Assembly (NCBI RefSeq): GCF_022965805.1
Contig: NC_133108.1
Coordinates: forward strand, 35,847,361 to 35,911,360
Reading direction: 5' to 3'
DNA: 64,000 nt
Source: Primulina eburnea
Lineage: Eukaryota; Streptophyta; Magnoliopsida; Lamiales; Gesneriaceae
In this document: positions 35,202 through 46,876 of the stretch, in pieces
How the letters are laid out: each line of letters begins with the position of its first letter
How positions within the stretch are numbered: the stretch's first letter is position 1
Made by a program: the position numbers and the translations under genes
The notes under the pieces: model-generated
What the model was told of the DNA's origin: nothing
The model's database searches: none
The model's input: only the letters and a program-made list of their open reading frames with translations

Positions 35202-35212
35202 ATTCTCCCCCT
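35202..35212 (-). other. Polypurine tract of the Tork-like element
   Basis: Reads GAGGGGGAGAAT on the - strand, directly before the 3' LTR. Confidence 0.85.
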
Positions 35213-38200
35213 CAAGCCCATTTTGTGAATTCGATCAAACCTGCAACAGTTCTACAGTATTCAAACTTCCATTTCGGCAATGTCTTGGTCATCATATCAG
35301 ATCCATTTTCATCCGTGTGAATCTTCTCAAGCTTCAACAACTTTTTCTCCAATACATCTCGTATCCAATGATAGCGAACATCAATATGCTTTGATCTTGA
35401 ATGCATTGAAGGATTCTTTCCAAGATGAATTGCACTCTGACTGTCACAGAACAATTTGTATTGATCTTGCACAAAACTTAATTCCTCCAAAAACCCTTTC
35501 ATCCATAACAGCTCCTTGCATGCCTCAGTTGCTGCAATGAACTCCGTTTCAGTGGTTGATAATGCTACACATTTTTGCAACTTTGACTGCCATGACACAG
35601 CTCCCCCTGTAAATGTAATCAGGTATCCTGATGTGGATTTTCGGGAGTCAACATCTCCTGCCATATCTGCATCTGTATAGCCTACAAGCTCAAGTCTGGA
35701 TCCTCCAAAACTCAATCTATGTTTAGAGGTTCCCCGTAGATATCTGAATATCCATTTTATTGCAGCCCAATGTTCCTTTCCCGGTTTTGAAAGGAATCTA
35801 CTCACTACACCTACTGAATGAGCTAAATCTGGCCGAGTACATACCATGTCATACATCAAACTTCCAACAGCTGAAGCATATGGAACACCTGTAGTGACCC
35901 GTTCCAGAATCACCTACTAATCAAAAACTAAGCATGCAATTAACCTAATCAATTATAATCAGAGATAACAGCGGAAATATGGCCAACAACAATAGTTATA
36001 CAACCCAATCGAAAATCGAAGTCTAGACTAACTCAAAATGAAATATCCAGTACAACCATATCGAATCAAATGGAAAACACTGAAAACTAAACCAACCAGC
36101 TACTCAACGTCCTCCTCCTGCTCCTCCTGAGCCATCCAACCTGAGGCCTGCCCCGTGGGAATGGGGTGTCCAAGAATAAACAAAACCGAGGACGTGAGCG
36201 ATAAGAACGCCCAGTACAAAAGTATGAGTATACAAACCTATATGAAATGCACATGCTATGATATGATACCAGGGTAGTCAAGAAACAGGAATCACAAAGG
36301 ATCTCAAAATGCTCAGTCTAGAGGCGCCAAGTGGATAGTGCCGCGCGGTCCAACCTCTGGGTCACTGCATCCACTACAAGACAGACGTGGACCTAAAATG
36401 TCCCGGACCACCGAAGCCCTCCCGACCCGTCGGCCACTGTGTACTCTCGGTGTCCATGCGTCCACAAGACAGGGCTGAGCGGCCCCAAGATATAGCTTAT
36501 CTCGAAAGAGATACAGCTCAACAGTAAAGGCTATCTCGAAGGAGATACGGCTCAACATGATATGCAATATGCATCATAACTCGTGACATAATAGCATGCA
36601 TCATATGACATATAACAATGCAGCAAATACTCATGCAACACATATATGAATGTATACTCAACCAGGATATCTCGGATAGTACTTTCGTACCTCTATCACA
36701 GCAAGCTTAGCTTTACGCGACACCGCTAATCAAGTCTAGCACAAGCCTACGCATCAAAAGCATACTCAATCAATACTACCATGCTCGACTAACAAAACCA
36801 GTACTCCCTAGTACTACCAAAGGTTTAGGGTTTACCTTCGTCCGTCGACAGCCCTTTGATGTCGATTGCCTTGAAACTCAGGCGCCGCTACGCTACTACT
36901 CCTGGCAGCTCTTGGCTATCGCTCGACCAACAACTAACCCTAGAAACCTTCCAAATCCTCTCAACTATGAGGCAAAACTCAAGAAATTGGCAAGTCAAAA
37001 TGAGGAAATCCGAGCACTATTTATAGGCCATGTTCGGATCCTCCGAACAACACTTCGGAACGTCCGAACGCTACGTGTCCATTGGCTCTTGACAGCTCAT
37101 GATCGGATCCTCCGATCATACACTTCGGACCGTCCGAACATGCATGGAAAATGACGTGTCGATCAACACTTGACACCTATGATCGGATTCACCGAACTAC
37201 ACTTCGGATCGTCCGAACTCTTCGGTGCTTCCGAACCCTCTTCGGTCCGTCCGATCATGACCATAGCCAAAATTACACCTTAAACCTTCTTAATCACCAT
37301 TACTCCGTTAATTACCCAATTTGGAATTCGGGCTACTACAACACCTTTCATTTCTTCTTCCTCATCCTCTGTGATAGGACTCTGTTTTGAGTTCAACCTG
37401 AAGTGGTTGGCAAGAGGACATCCAACCGCTTTGGCCTGGTCCATGTTGAACCTCTGAAGTACCTTCTCAATATACTTCTCCTGCGACAACCAGGTCTTCT
37501 TGGCATACCTGTCTCGATGGATTTCCATGCCAATAATTCTTTTTGCTGGCCCCAAGTCTTTCATAGAAAAAGTCTTGCTTAGTTGCTTCTTTAGGCCTTT
37601 GATTTCAGAAGCATCTTTGCCAACAATCAACATATCATCTACATAGAGTAGAAGCACCATCAAATCATCATCAGAGGTATCTTTGACAAACACACAATGG
37701 TCTGCAGTGGTTTCCTGGAATCCCTGTTGAGTTATCACCGATTCAAACTTCTTGTACCACTGTCTTGGTGCTTGCTTGAGACCGTACAAACTCTTCTTTA
37801 ATCTGCACATGAGGTCCTCTTTCCCCTTCTCTTCAAACCCCTCCGGTTGCTCCATGTAGATTTCTTCCTCCAAATCCCCATGAAGGAATGCGGTCTTGAC
37901 ATCCATTTGTTCCACCTCCAGATCAAGCTCAGCTGCTAACCCTAGCACAATCCGGATGGATGTCATCTTCACCACAGGTGAAAATATTTCGTCAAAGTCG
38001 ACCCCGTGTTTCTGTCCGAAACCTTTGACGACAATCCTAGCTTTGAATCTTGGTTGACTACTGTGTTCTTCGTGCTTCAATCTGAACACCCACTTATTCT
38101 TCAAAGCTTTCTTGCCTTTCGGCAACTTCACCAGCTCAAACGTCTCATTATCATACAATGATTGCATTTCTTCTTGCATAGCCTCCATCCACTTATCCTT

Positions 38201-40578
38201 GTGTTCACTGGTAATAGCTTCCTCGAAGCACTCTGGTTCTCCCCCGTCAGTTAGCAGGATATATTCATTTGAGGAATATTTGGTTGAGGGTCGCACTTCT
38301 CTTCCAGAACGTGTGGTCATTGTACCACGAGAACTTTCTGTTGGTGGTTCACTGTGAACACGAATCTCATCACCATCTTCATGATCGTTCTGCAATTCTT
38401 CATCTTCAACCGATTGTGGATTTACCGTTGAAGGCCACCATTCCAGATCTTGTTCAGATCCAGAATTCTCTTTTTCCGCAGTCTCCAAGAATTCATTCTC
38501 CTGAAATATAGCATCACGACTTCTTATAGGCTTTTTGAGATCTGTATTGTAAAACTTGTAACCAAGTTGATCCTCGCCATAGCCTATAAATATGCACTTT
38601 ATTGTTTTGATATCCAACTTCTGTCTTTCATCCTTTGGTATATGAACATAAGCAACACAGCCAAATACCCGCAAATGATTATAGGAAACTTCTTTGCCTT
38701 GCCACACCTGCTCTGGGACATCATAATTGAGAGGAACACAAGGTGAGCGATTCAATATATATGCAGCAGCAACCACGGCCTCACCCCAAAATTCCTTAGT
38801 CAGCTTTGCATGTGAGAGCATGCTTCTGACTTTTTCTGCCAAAGTTCTATTCATCCTCTCAGCTAATCCGTTGAGTTGTGGTGTCTTTGGTGGTGTTGTT
38901 TGATGTCTGATTCCGTTCTTTTTGCATATCTCATCAAAGGATCCAATGTATTCTCCTCCATTATCCGTTCGAATACATTTGAGTTTAATGCATGTTTGCC
39001 GTTCAACCAAGTTTAGAAAATTGTTGAATGTTTCCGCAACTTGGTCCTTGGTTTTGAGTGTCCACACCCAAATTTTCCGAGAATGATCATCGATAAAAGT
39101 TACCCAGTACCTCGCTCCTCCGAGCGATAATGGCATCGGACCACATAGATCTGAGTGCACCAGATCTAGTATTTTATCGGCTCTGCTAGGAGGTGAACTT
39201 TTGAATGATATTCTGTTTGTTTTCCGGCTAAGCAGTTTGTGCATTGTTTCATATGAACATGCTTTATACCGGGCAGAACTTGCTTGCTCACAAGGCGTGT
39301 AAGATTCTTTTCACTTATATGACCAAGACGTCGGTGCCACAACTCTGTTGAGTTTTCTTCCCCTGCGTAGTTCACTTCTTCAGAATAATTTTCCTGAACT
39401 ACATATAGCTTTGACATCTTTAATCCCTTTGCCACCACAAGTGATCCTCTTGAAATCTTACATACCCGATTTCGGAAGGTTGTACAGAAACCTTCTTCAT
39501 CGAGTCTTTCGACCGATATCAGACTCAGGCGCATATCTGGCACATGCCTGACGTCTTTCAGGATCAGTTTAGAGCCATCCACGGTAGTCAAGCTCACATC
39601 TCCTTTTCCCACGACTCTGGATAAGTCGTTATTCCCCATTCTCACCACACCAAAGTCTCCTTGTGTGTAGGATGTAAAGCATTCTCTTCGAGATGTGACG
39701 TGGACTGTTGCTCCACTATCGATCACCCAACTAGTTACTTGAGTTGCCAAATTTACGGACTCCTGCTCTAGCTCGTGAACAACATTGAATTCATCAATGG
39801 CGTTTGTTTGCTCATCGTCGGTTTCATGTTTGTTTTTCGGTTGCCGACAATATTTTTTAATACGTCCGTTTTCTCCACAGCGATAACACTTTATGTTGGC
39901 ATATCTCCCTGAGGACTTGCTTCTTCTTGGCTTCTGATTTGTGTTTTTCTTGATCTTGCTTCTCCCCCTTGACTCAGCAGCCAAAACATCTGACTGTGAG
40001 GTAGAGGATCCTTGAGATCTCCGCCTCATCTTTTCATTCAAGATGCCACTCTTGATGAAGTCCATACTCACGGCTCCTCCTGGTGCTGTGTTCGTGAGTG
40101 ATACCTTCAGAGTCTCCCAAGACTCTGGCAATGAAGCTAGCACAATCAGAGCTATCACCTCGTCATCAAGTTTTATGCTCATACTTGATAACTGCTCCAC
40201 GAATCCTTGAATCTCGTTCAGATGATCTGCGACCAGAGTTCCTTCTTTTTATCGAACCTGGACAAGCTTGCTCAAATAGAACAATTTGTTGTTACCACTT
40301 TTGGAGGCATATAGTGTCTCCAACTTTGTCCAAAGCGTACGAGCATGTGTCTCGTTAGAGATGTGATTATACACGTTGTCATCGACAAATTGTCGGATGT
40401 ACCCGCAGACTTGCTCGTGCTCGAAGTTCCATTCAGCATCTGATTCATCATCTGGTTTAGACTCGCTGAACACCGGTAGGTGCATCTTGGTGACGAATAG
40501 AAGATCTTTCATCTTACTTTTCCAAAGTTGATAATTAGAGCCATTAAGGCTAATCATCTTGCTTGTGCGTACCTCCAT
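35212..40578 (-). pseudogene. Tork-like copia gag-pol, interrupted
   Basis: Order on the - strand: Gag from the ATG at 40578 ([19 protein letters not shown]), zinc knuckle CYRCGENGRIKKYC (about 39850), protease WVIDSGATVHVTS (about 39720), pre-integrase ELWHRRLGHIS, integrase core (HSDLCGPM; DDHSRKIWVW; TDNGGEY), reverse transcriptase with an intact LLYVDDMLIV (about 37640), then, after the solo LTR, RNase H (YTDADMAGDVDSRKSTSG) ending at TGA 35212-35214. Breaks seen: TAA at 40249-40251 in Gag where the frame continues, a frameshift near 39230-39240 before integrase, and the insertion at 35890-37340 between RT and RNase H. The residues next to the insertion come from the LTR and not from pol. 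Confidence 0.93.
35890..37340 (-). mobile_element. Gypsy-type solo LTR inserted in copia pol
   Basis: 1,451 bp; on the - strand TGTAGTAGCCCGAATTCC...ACGGGTCACTACA. Perfect 5-bp duplication ACACC (35885-35889 and 37341-37345). A - strand TATA box (CCTATAAATAG, about 37019-37029) gives the orientation. It holds a cluster of TTCGGA/TCCGAA dyads (37030-37255) and a short direct repeat TATCTCGAA(A/G)GAGATAC (36498-36550). Confidence 0.92.
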
Positions 40579-40732
40579 CTTTTGTAAATGCTACCAACGA
40601 ATAATCGTCAAAGCCTGAACACAAAAGAACCACTTCCCTAATACTGTCTAGAAAGCCTTTTCTGATCTGGAAGTTCAGACTAAGCTGCAACCACAGAGCA
40701 TACGAGGACTTCCTATAGTATTTGAGAATCTA

Positions 40733-40744
40733 GCTCTGATACCA
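40733..40744 (-). other. Primer binding site (initiator tRNA-Met type)
   Basis: Reads TGGTATCAGAGC on the - strand, two bases inside the 5' LTR: the complement of the 3' end of initiator tRNA-Met, used by most plant LTR elements. Confidence 0.9.
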
Positions 40745-40746
40745 GT

Positions 40747-41269
40747 TGTTGGGATATCAGGGAAATAAACGAGGTAACATCGCAGCGGAACATCATAAGT
40801 GATATCAACAATAAATAAGATGGACACCAATATTTATAGTGGTTCACCCCAAGATTGGGCTACGTCCACTCTAAACCTCTCAAGGAGATCACTTCTTTAT
40901 TAATAACAAAAAAGACAAGAGAATTGAGAATACAAAGTATTTCACTCAGAACACTCTGATTTTAACACTCACTTTCTCTCCACTAATCCTATTCCTTCCA
41001 AGGATAAACACTCCTTAAGAAATCTCACACTAAATCCTTTATCTCACTTCTACACTTATGATTGTAGATGAGAGGATTTTGTGTTTTGGTGTGATTTTGA
41101 AATGAAGAATGGATGGGTATTTATAGGAAAAGTTTAGGGAAAAAACAAAAAATAAAACATCATGGCTTACCTCATTATTTTTGACTAATCAACACATGTG
41201 TTAATTGTGTTGTTGAATTCCAAAATTGTGTGCTTTGAATTCAAATATGGGTGGCTTGATTACTTAGCA
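40747..41269 (-). repeat. 5' LTR of the Tork-like copia element
   Basis: 523 bp, near-identical to 34679-35201. Differences I see: GAG/GGG near the start, TCGTAGC/TCGCAGC, AAGAAG/AAAAAG, ACCTC/ACATC. Confidence 0.95.
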
Positions 41270-41490
41270 ATATTGATACGTGTATATAAATTAAATTTTA
41301 ATATAAAGTGTAATTTTATATATAATAAATTTTTATGTGAATTTTAAGCTTATTAAAGTAATTTCTCTATTTAAAATTGATATTTGAATTTTTGTTTTTG
41401 TTTTTCAATTAATGGTATTATATGAAAAATATAGTTTAGGGAAAAAAATTATGGCACAATATTAAAAAAATAGAACCCAAATATATTTGG

Positions 41491-41671
41491 TAAAAATTTG
41501 TGTGAGACGGTCTCACATGTAGTATTTTGTGAGACCGATATCTTATTTGGGTCATCCATGAAAAATATTACTTTTGATGCTAAAAATATTACTTTTTATT
41601 GTGAATATCGGTAGGGTTGATCCGTCTCACATAAAGATTCGTGAGACCGTATCACAAAAGACCTACTCAAG
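41491..41671. mobile_element. MITE copy 9 (TGTGAGAC family)
   Basis: AATTTGTGTGAGACGGTCTCAC at the left, CGTGAGACCGTATCACAAAAG at the right, full core between; lies outside the duplicated segment. Confidence 0.85.
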
Positions 41672-41715
41672 ATAGTTATTATTTGAGCTTCTAACATTTT
41701 ATAAAATCTACCTTT

Positions 41716-41751
41716 TATAATATAATATAATATAATATAATATAATATAAT
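41716..41751. repeat. (TATAA)n microsatellite
   Basis: About seven units of TATAA in a row. Confidence 0.9.
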
Positions 41752-42185
41752 ACATGTACAAAGCGCGTTAAAATTTAATTTGAAGTAGTTGTAAAAAATG
41801 CAAAAGAGACAAATTCTCCTAATATGATACACAGGTTTAAACCTATATAATATCAGTATACTATACTATTTACTGTTGTTTATTTTTAAAATGTAATATT
41901 TTAAAGAATTAGTTAAAATTTAATACATATATATTTTTAACAGAAAATGTTTATGTCATTTCAATCAAAGCAGTGATGACTTTAAACATTATTATTTTTT
42001 AAATAATATGTTTTTGGAAATTTCATTTAAAGACACACAATGCATGCATTGTATCACTAGTTTTATTATTGAATAATAAATATGAAAATCATCTGAGAGC
42101 ACAAACAAAAGTATACTAATTAATATGGTAATGGGATTGGAGCTTTGAGGAAGCCATTTCGATCAAGAAAAGAATAAAAGTGTAA

Positions 42186-42879
42186 GGCTGCGTTTGGTTC
42201 GGGTGATTAGCCGGGATAGATTATTTTATCCCGGCTAATCACCCGTTTGGTTGGATTTTTAGGAAATACGAGGGCCCGTGATAAAATTGAAAAGCCCGCA
42301 CTGTAGCTACTATTTGTTGGACAAATAATACTGACAATTTAGGTGTGATAAATTATCCCACTCTTAATACCTCCAATTTTTCCAATTTTACCCTTCTCCT
42401 AAATTCAAACTCAAGTTAGCGACGGTTTGTAAAAATCCGTCCCAAATAGCGACGGTTTTTCAAAAACCGTCGCTAATAGCCACGGTTTTTTCAAAAACCG
42501 TCGCTAATAGCGACGGTTTTTCAGAAATTGTCGCCGATCTAAACAAGGTCGGCGACGGTAAATCCGTCGCAAGACCATTTCCGGCAGACCATTTCCGGCA
42601 AATCCGTCGCTAGTAGCGACGTTTCAGGCCCTCTCACCCGCCGACCTTTTCCGGCAGACCATTTCCGCCCGACCGCCGGCCACCACCGCCACTGTCGCCG
42701 TCGCGAAGGGGAAGGGCAAATTCGTCTTTTCATCAAAAAATTCAAAATAATCCTACACTTAAAAATCTTACCAAACATAATATTATTTTACACCATATAT
42801 TACAATCCTATCACAATCATTTTCTTTATCATTTACGTACTAATCATTAGTTTACTCTATCCTTCAACCAAACGTAGTC
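42186..42879. mobile_element. Harbinger-like non-autonomous element
   Basis: Ends GGCTGCGTTTGGTT and AACCAAACGTAGTC are inverted repeats with two mismatches, flanked by TAA (42183-42185 and 42880-42882), the target size of PIF/Harbinger. 694 bp. A perfect internal inverted repeat GATTAGCCGGGATA / TATCCCGGCTAATC lies at 42205-42243, and a block of AGCGACGG repeats plus a GC-rich CCGGCAGACCATTTCCGG duplication at 42418-42700. No transposase. Confidence 0.65.
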
Positions 42880-43506
42880 TAAAAGAACTAAAATCACCAT
42901 CTCACTTTTATTTTTTTTTAGTATCTCCTTCACTTTTTCAATTTTCTAGAAATATTTACGTAGATTCCAATGGCAATTGCTTTAGAATTTAGATGATAGA
43001 TTTATGGACGAGTTTGCTTTAAATTCTTAAAACCAAACTTAATTTTGTATCAAGTCTCTATCAGAAAAATATGTGTTTATACTATCTGGTTCAAAAGTTC
43101 TGCATCCCCTAGATTCACATGTTATTCACGGACGAAATTGGTACAAAAAATTGAAATATAGTACTAATATATAATATTTGATATCAATTGTTTTATAGCT
43201 GGCATAAAAGAAAATATTTTGACTATACAATTAAAACAATTTTATTAATATCAAAATTTGACTGATGTTTGATAACTCAACAAGATCCATCATATATTAA
43301 TATAATGTTTTCAATTTTTTGTACCGATTTTTATCTGAAAACAAATGTGTCATTAATACCAGTACATGTTATACACGTTTGAATACTCATTAATTATATA
43401 TTAGTATCAGATTTGAAATAATTGATACTCAAATATCATATATTAATATCATATTTTTAATTTTTTGTATCAATTTTTATCGAGAAAAAATATGTGGGTG
43501 TTTAAT

Positions 43507-43998
43507 TTCACTAGGCACTAGGGGTGTTTACCGATCGATTCGGTTTTGAATTTTGTAATTCGGATATAAATATTAAAACCGAAGTTTATTAGGTTCGATT
43601 TCGGATTATACATATCAAAACCGAAATTTCATTAAATTAATAATTTTTTTATATTTTTATTTATATTATATAATTTGATATGATATTTAGTGATCAATGA
43701 AGAACTATTTTGAACAATTTTTAGTTGACTGTTGTTTTCTTAATTAATTTAGACCTTATCTTTAAAGATTATAGTGAGAAACATGTAGAAAGTTAACATA
43801 TTATATTTTACAATATATATATTATTAATTTAAATAATTATATCAAAATCGAATTAACCGACCGAAATAACCGAACCATTTTGGTAGAAAATCGAACCGA
43901 ACTGAAGAAAAATGATTCGGATATCGGATTATATATTTTAAAACCGAAATAAAAAACCAAACCGAACCGACCGATTAACACCCCTAGTGCCTAGTGAA
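43507..43998. mobile_element. TIR element rich in CGGTT/AACCG
   Basis: Perfect 22-bp inverted repeats at 43507-43528 and 43977-43998; within them TAGGGGTGTT / AACACCCCTA matches the hAT-like ends of the other elements here. No direct target duplication found. A second right-hand end (CCGACCGATGAACACCCCTA) follows at about 44012-44031, suggesting a nested or duplicated end. Confidence 0.65.
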
Positions 43999-44068
43999 GA
44001 GAGAAAAAAACCGACCGATGAACACCCCTATTTCTTGATGAATTTTTTGTCTGTTTTTTGTCTGTCTT

Positions 44069-44420
44069 CACTACAACAAAAATGGCTTTTCACAGTGCGC
44101 ATATTCTCTTATAAAATTATGCGCATTTAGCGACGGGTTTATGCGCATTTAGCGACGGGTTTACTACTGTCGCTAAAAGACGACGGTTCTTAAAACCGTC
44201 GCTAAATTAATTACAGCGACGGTTTAAAAATTGTCGCTAAATTAGCGACAGTTTCACGACGGTTAATCCGTCAGAAAGTAGCGACGGTTTCGTTTTAGAT
44301 TCCGTCACTAAAATAATATGTTATCGTCCGTCCTTACTAGTTTTGCAAATGTTTTTTTTTAAAATTATTTTTGAAAAACTTTTTAAAAATTAAATTATTT
44401 TAAAAAAAACCCTGCCTTTT
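44069..44420. mobile_element. CACTA-type element, left end only
   Basis: Starts CACTACAACAAAAATGGC, the terminal repeat type of En/Spm (CACTA) transposons, followed by sub-terminal AGCGACGG repeats in both orientations (44126-44310), then TAGTTTTGCAAATG and a TTTAAAAATTAAATTA block that recurs at 61700-61770. I find no matching right terminus in the window. Confidence 0.7.
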
Positions 44421-44714
44421 CCCTTAAAAATTTTGTATTTTCCACTTAAAAAAACACATTTGCTCAAATAAAAGTTATTGACTTATTTTCCACTTAAAAA
44501 AAAAACATTTGCCTAAATAAAAGTTATTGACTTATCTGATATCAACGTTCTAAATTTATAATCTTGGTGCAACTCAAAACAAAAAAACTATTATTTTTCA
44601 TTGATCAAATCTTTGAAGTAAAATTCCAAATTGATGTACTTAATGACGTAATGTTGTTTCAAAAAATCTTAACATTCAAAGAATCTCACGACTTTTTGAT
44701 TGTTAAGACATGTT

Positions 44715-44810
44715 GATCCGATCCATATTTAGAGTGAAAAATAATATTTTTCATGATTTGAATAAGAGACCCTCTCATAAAATTGACTCGTGAGACGATA
44801 AAGTTAGACA
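44715..44810. mobile_element. Decayed MITE fragment (TGTGAGAC family)
   Basis: TGATCCGATCCATATTTAGAGTG, CATGATTTGAATAAGAGACC and GACTCGTGAGACGA keep the family order on one side only. Confidence 0.45.
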
Positions 44811-45638
44811 AGTCATGCTCAATTACATTCTGGATGCATAATAAAATCGTATTTTTATCGTTAGTATCCAATTTCAAATTCGTAATTATTAATGGACTTG
44901 ATATGAGGAATTTGATCCTAAAAATAATAATATAATCCAAGAGTATCAATTATTTGATATATTGATCAAATTTTGGCTAACGACGATCTCATTCTATTAT
45001 ACAAATTCTGGATATTTTTAAATCTGAGTTTAGCCCACAAAGCTGCTGCAACGAAATTATTCTGGTCTTAAGTTGAACTTGGGCTTTCCCAAATTTAAGA
45101 AAATGTATATGTGACTAACCAAAATTTTAACTCATACTTTAATTCGAACCGAATTCAAATCATCTCATAAATTATTTATTAAGTTTAGCACAATTTTCTT
45201 GTCGGGTCGGGCAAATCGAGCCCCATTGGGAGTCCTAATTCCTAACAACAAATGAGTTCTCCGACAATAATACCGACACAAAGCTTGTGTCGGGTCGAAC
45301 TCGAGTCGAGCCCTATTCGAGCATGCATGGCTCATTCATCACGCGCTATTCGTTTAGCAAGCCTTTGGTTTCTTTCTAAATCATGTTACTTTCTTATATC
45401 CGAACTCGAAATCTTGTCCTAAATTGAAATTCTGGATGGCCAAGAGACATCACGAAATTTAAATTACCATTTAACTATAAAAAAAAGTGATGCCCACAAT
45501 TCATAATCATCAATAATGATAATCAAATATCCGTTGCGCAAACACCACCAGATCAAAAAACTCTATATATGACCAATCTCAGAACAATAGCTTCGAATAC
45601 AAAGGGTCCGAATCGAAAAGCATATTTCTCTGGTTCGA

Positions 45639-46665
45639 CTACCATGCCATTAGTTCAGATTCAGTTGGGGAGAAATCTTCGACGCTACAGCGATTAATAA
45701 CGTCTCTTAGAGCCATCACCACCTGTAGTGAGAGCATGATCAGTCAAGAAGGTAACCAGCTAAAGCATTTGTAAAATATTTCCTGTCATGCTAGTTAGTT
45801 TTTGTTCATTACAACTGAGACTAATTTCTTACCTTCTTTATCGAGTATCTGCTCTTGGGATCCCAATTTAGACATTTTTCGGCCACACGAATTATCCAGT
45901 ATAGCTGGTAAAGATCCACAGAATCTTGCAGGATTGGATCAATCAGTTCCATGTATTTCTTTTTCCTTACCAATGGTCTAGCCTAAATTAAAATAAATAA
46001 TTTCCATATGTTAGTTAGTCCATCCTTCCTTCCATCCATCCATCCATTCTTTTTTTGGGTATAAATAGGTCTTAGAATAAAGATTTTGCATGATGATATT
46101 CAAATAAAATCCCATAATCATTACCCATCTCAAGAAAGTTTGCCCATCAGTATCTTCAATAGTCTTTCTACCGGTTATCAGCTCCAAAAGAACGACACCG
46201 AAAGAAAATACATCAGCTTTACTCAAGTCTATCCCGGTTTCTTGAAATTCTGGTGCCAGGTATTCGAAAGTCTTTAACACCGTCGTCTCAGAAGACTGGC
46301 CCAGGGCTTCATATTGGTTTATGGCGAGTCCGTAGTAAGAAATCTGATATATATATCAAACAATCAAAGGCCTTATAAGAGGTGCATTCATCCTGAAATA
46401 AATAATAATTATAACTGTTGGGGTGCAACAGTAGACTCCTCCGCCGTCGATAGTTGCTTATTGTCCAAGGTGTTGTGCAGTGTAAAATATTCGAATTACA
46501 CTGTCATCACCAACTACAAATATAACAGTAGATACTCTGTTTTTTATTACTCATTTGCGTATCTGTGTGATGATAATATTTCTATACGAATTTATGTTTA
46601 CCGGTGGTTGAAAATCATGAGTAACGAGGATGTTACTAGGCCTCATGCTTCCATAAATTCTTGCT
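45639..46665 (-). pseudogene. Receptor-like protein kinase, C-terminal fragment, probably pseudogene
   Basis: Exons I can read on the - strand: 46665-46602 (...YGSMRPSNILVTHDFQPP, the catalytic-loop region), 46343-46125 (YLAPEF, then [19 protein letters not shown]), 45982-45833 (ARPLVRKKKYMELIDPIL, RVAEKCLNWDPKSRYS) and 45722-45639 (VVMALRDVINRC, stop 45639-45641), with GT/AG borders at the last three. Motifs match the RLK/Pelle group whose members carry MRPNNIL in place of HRD (inactive-kinase SELMODRAFT_444075-like relatives). The Asp of HRD is absent. The DFG position reads either YYG after an AG, or SDF followed by seven extra bases (TTACTAC) before GLA. No N-lobe or ectodomain upstream; copy C of the duplication begins about 200 bp further on. 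Confidence 0.7.
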
Positions 46666-46876
46666 CTGTAATAGTACTACAGTCAGTATTATTGCTATCA
46701 TTATCGCTAAAGCCGAGGCCAGTTTTGTCTCGTGAGTGCTTTTGCAGCTGTTGCATTTTTTGAATACTTATTAACGACTTATTTCAAATGCTAATCAGTT
46801 CTACTTGTTTATTATTCTTAGAAACAAGCTGTGATGCTCATTCAATTCTTCCTTCTCACTTTTCAGCTTAGCAATA

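Larger units (their letters stand above)
34679..41269 (-). mobile_element. Tnt1/Tork-like Ty1/copia retrotransposon, complete but dead
   Basis: A 6,591-bp element on the - strand with two 523-bp LTRs, a PBS, a PPT and a gag-pol region. The target duplication ATATT is at 34674-34678 and 41270-41274, and copy C of the segmental duplication (GCCGATATATTGATACGTG, about 49720) is the empty site. I count about four mismatches between the LTRs, so insertion is fairly recent. A 1,451-bp gypsy solo LTR has since landed in pol. Confidence 0.95.
29555..41332. repeat. Segmental duplication, copy B, expanded by insertions
   Basis: The base sequence matches copy A at its left part and copy C (46877-49789) from about 30657 on. 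It is interrupted by hAT elements (29631-30181, 30221-30639), a MITE (31791-33394) holding a solo LTR, and a copia element (34679-41269), and resumes at 41270-41332 (ATATTGATACGTGTATATAAATT...) where copy C reads straight through (about 49729-49789). It contains its own internal near-repeat of ~110 bp (about 33780-33985). Confidence 0.85.

Noticed and set aside
36087..37390. ORFs within 35890-37340, and C-terminal residues joined to the copia pol frame
   Set aside because: These lie in a gypsy solo LTR; the apparent extension of pol past 37345 and before 35885 is read-through into the LTR.
46314..46763. 149-codon + strand ORF
   Set aside because: It overlaps the antisense kinase exons and introns and shows no domain; the kinase motifs on the - strand explain the sequence.
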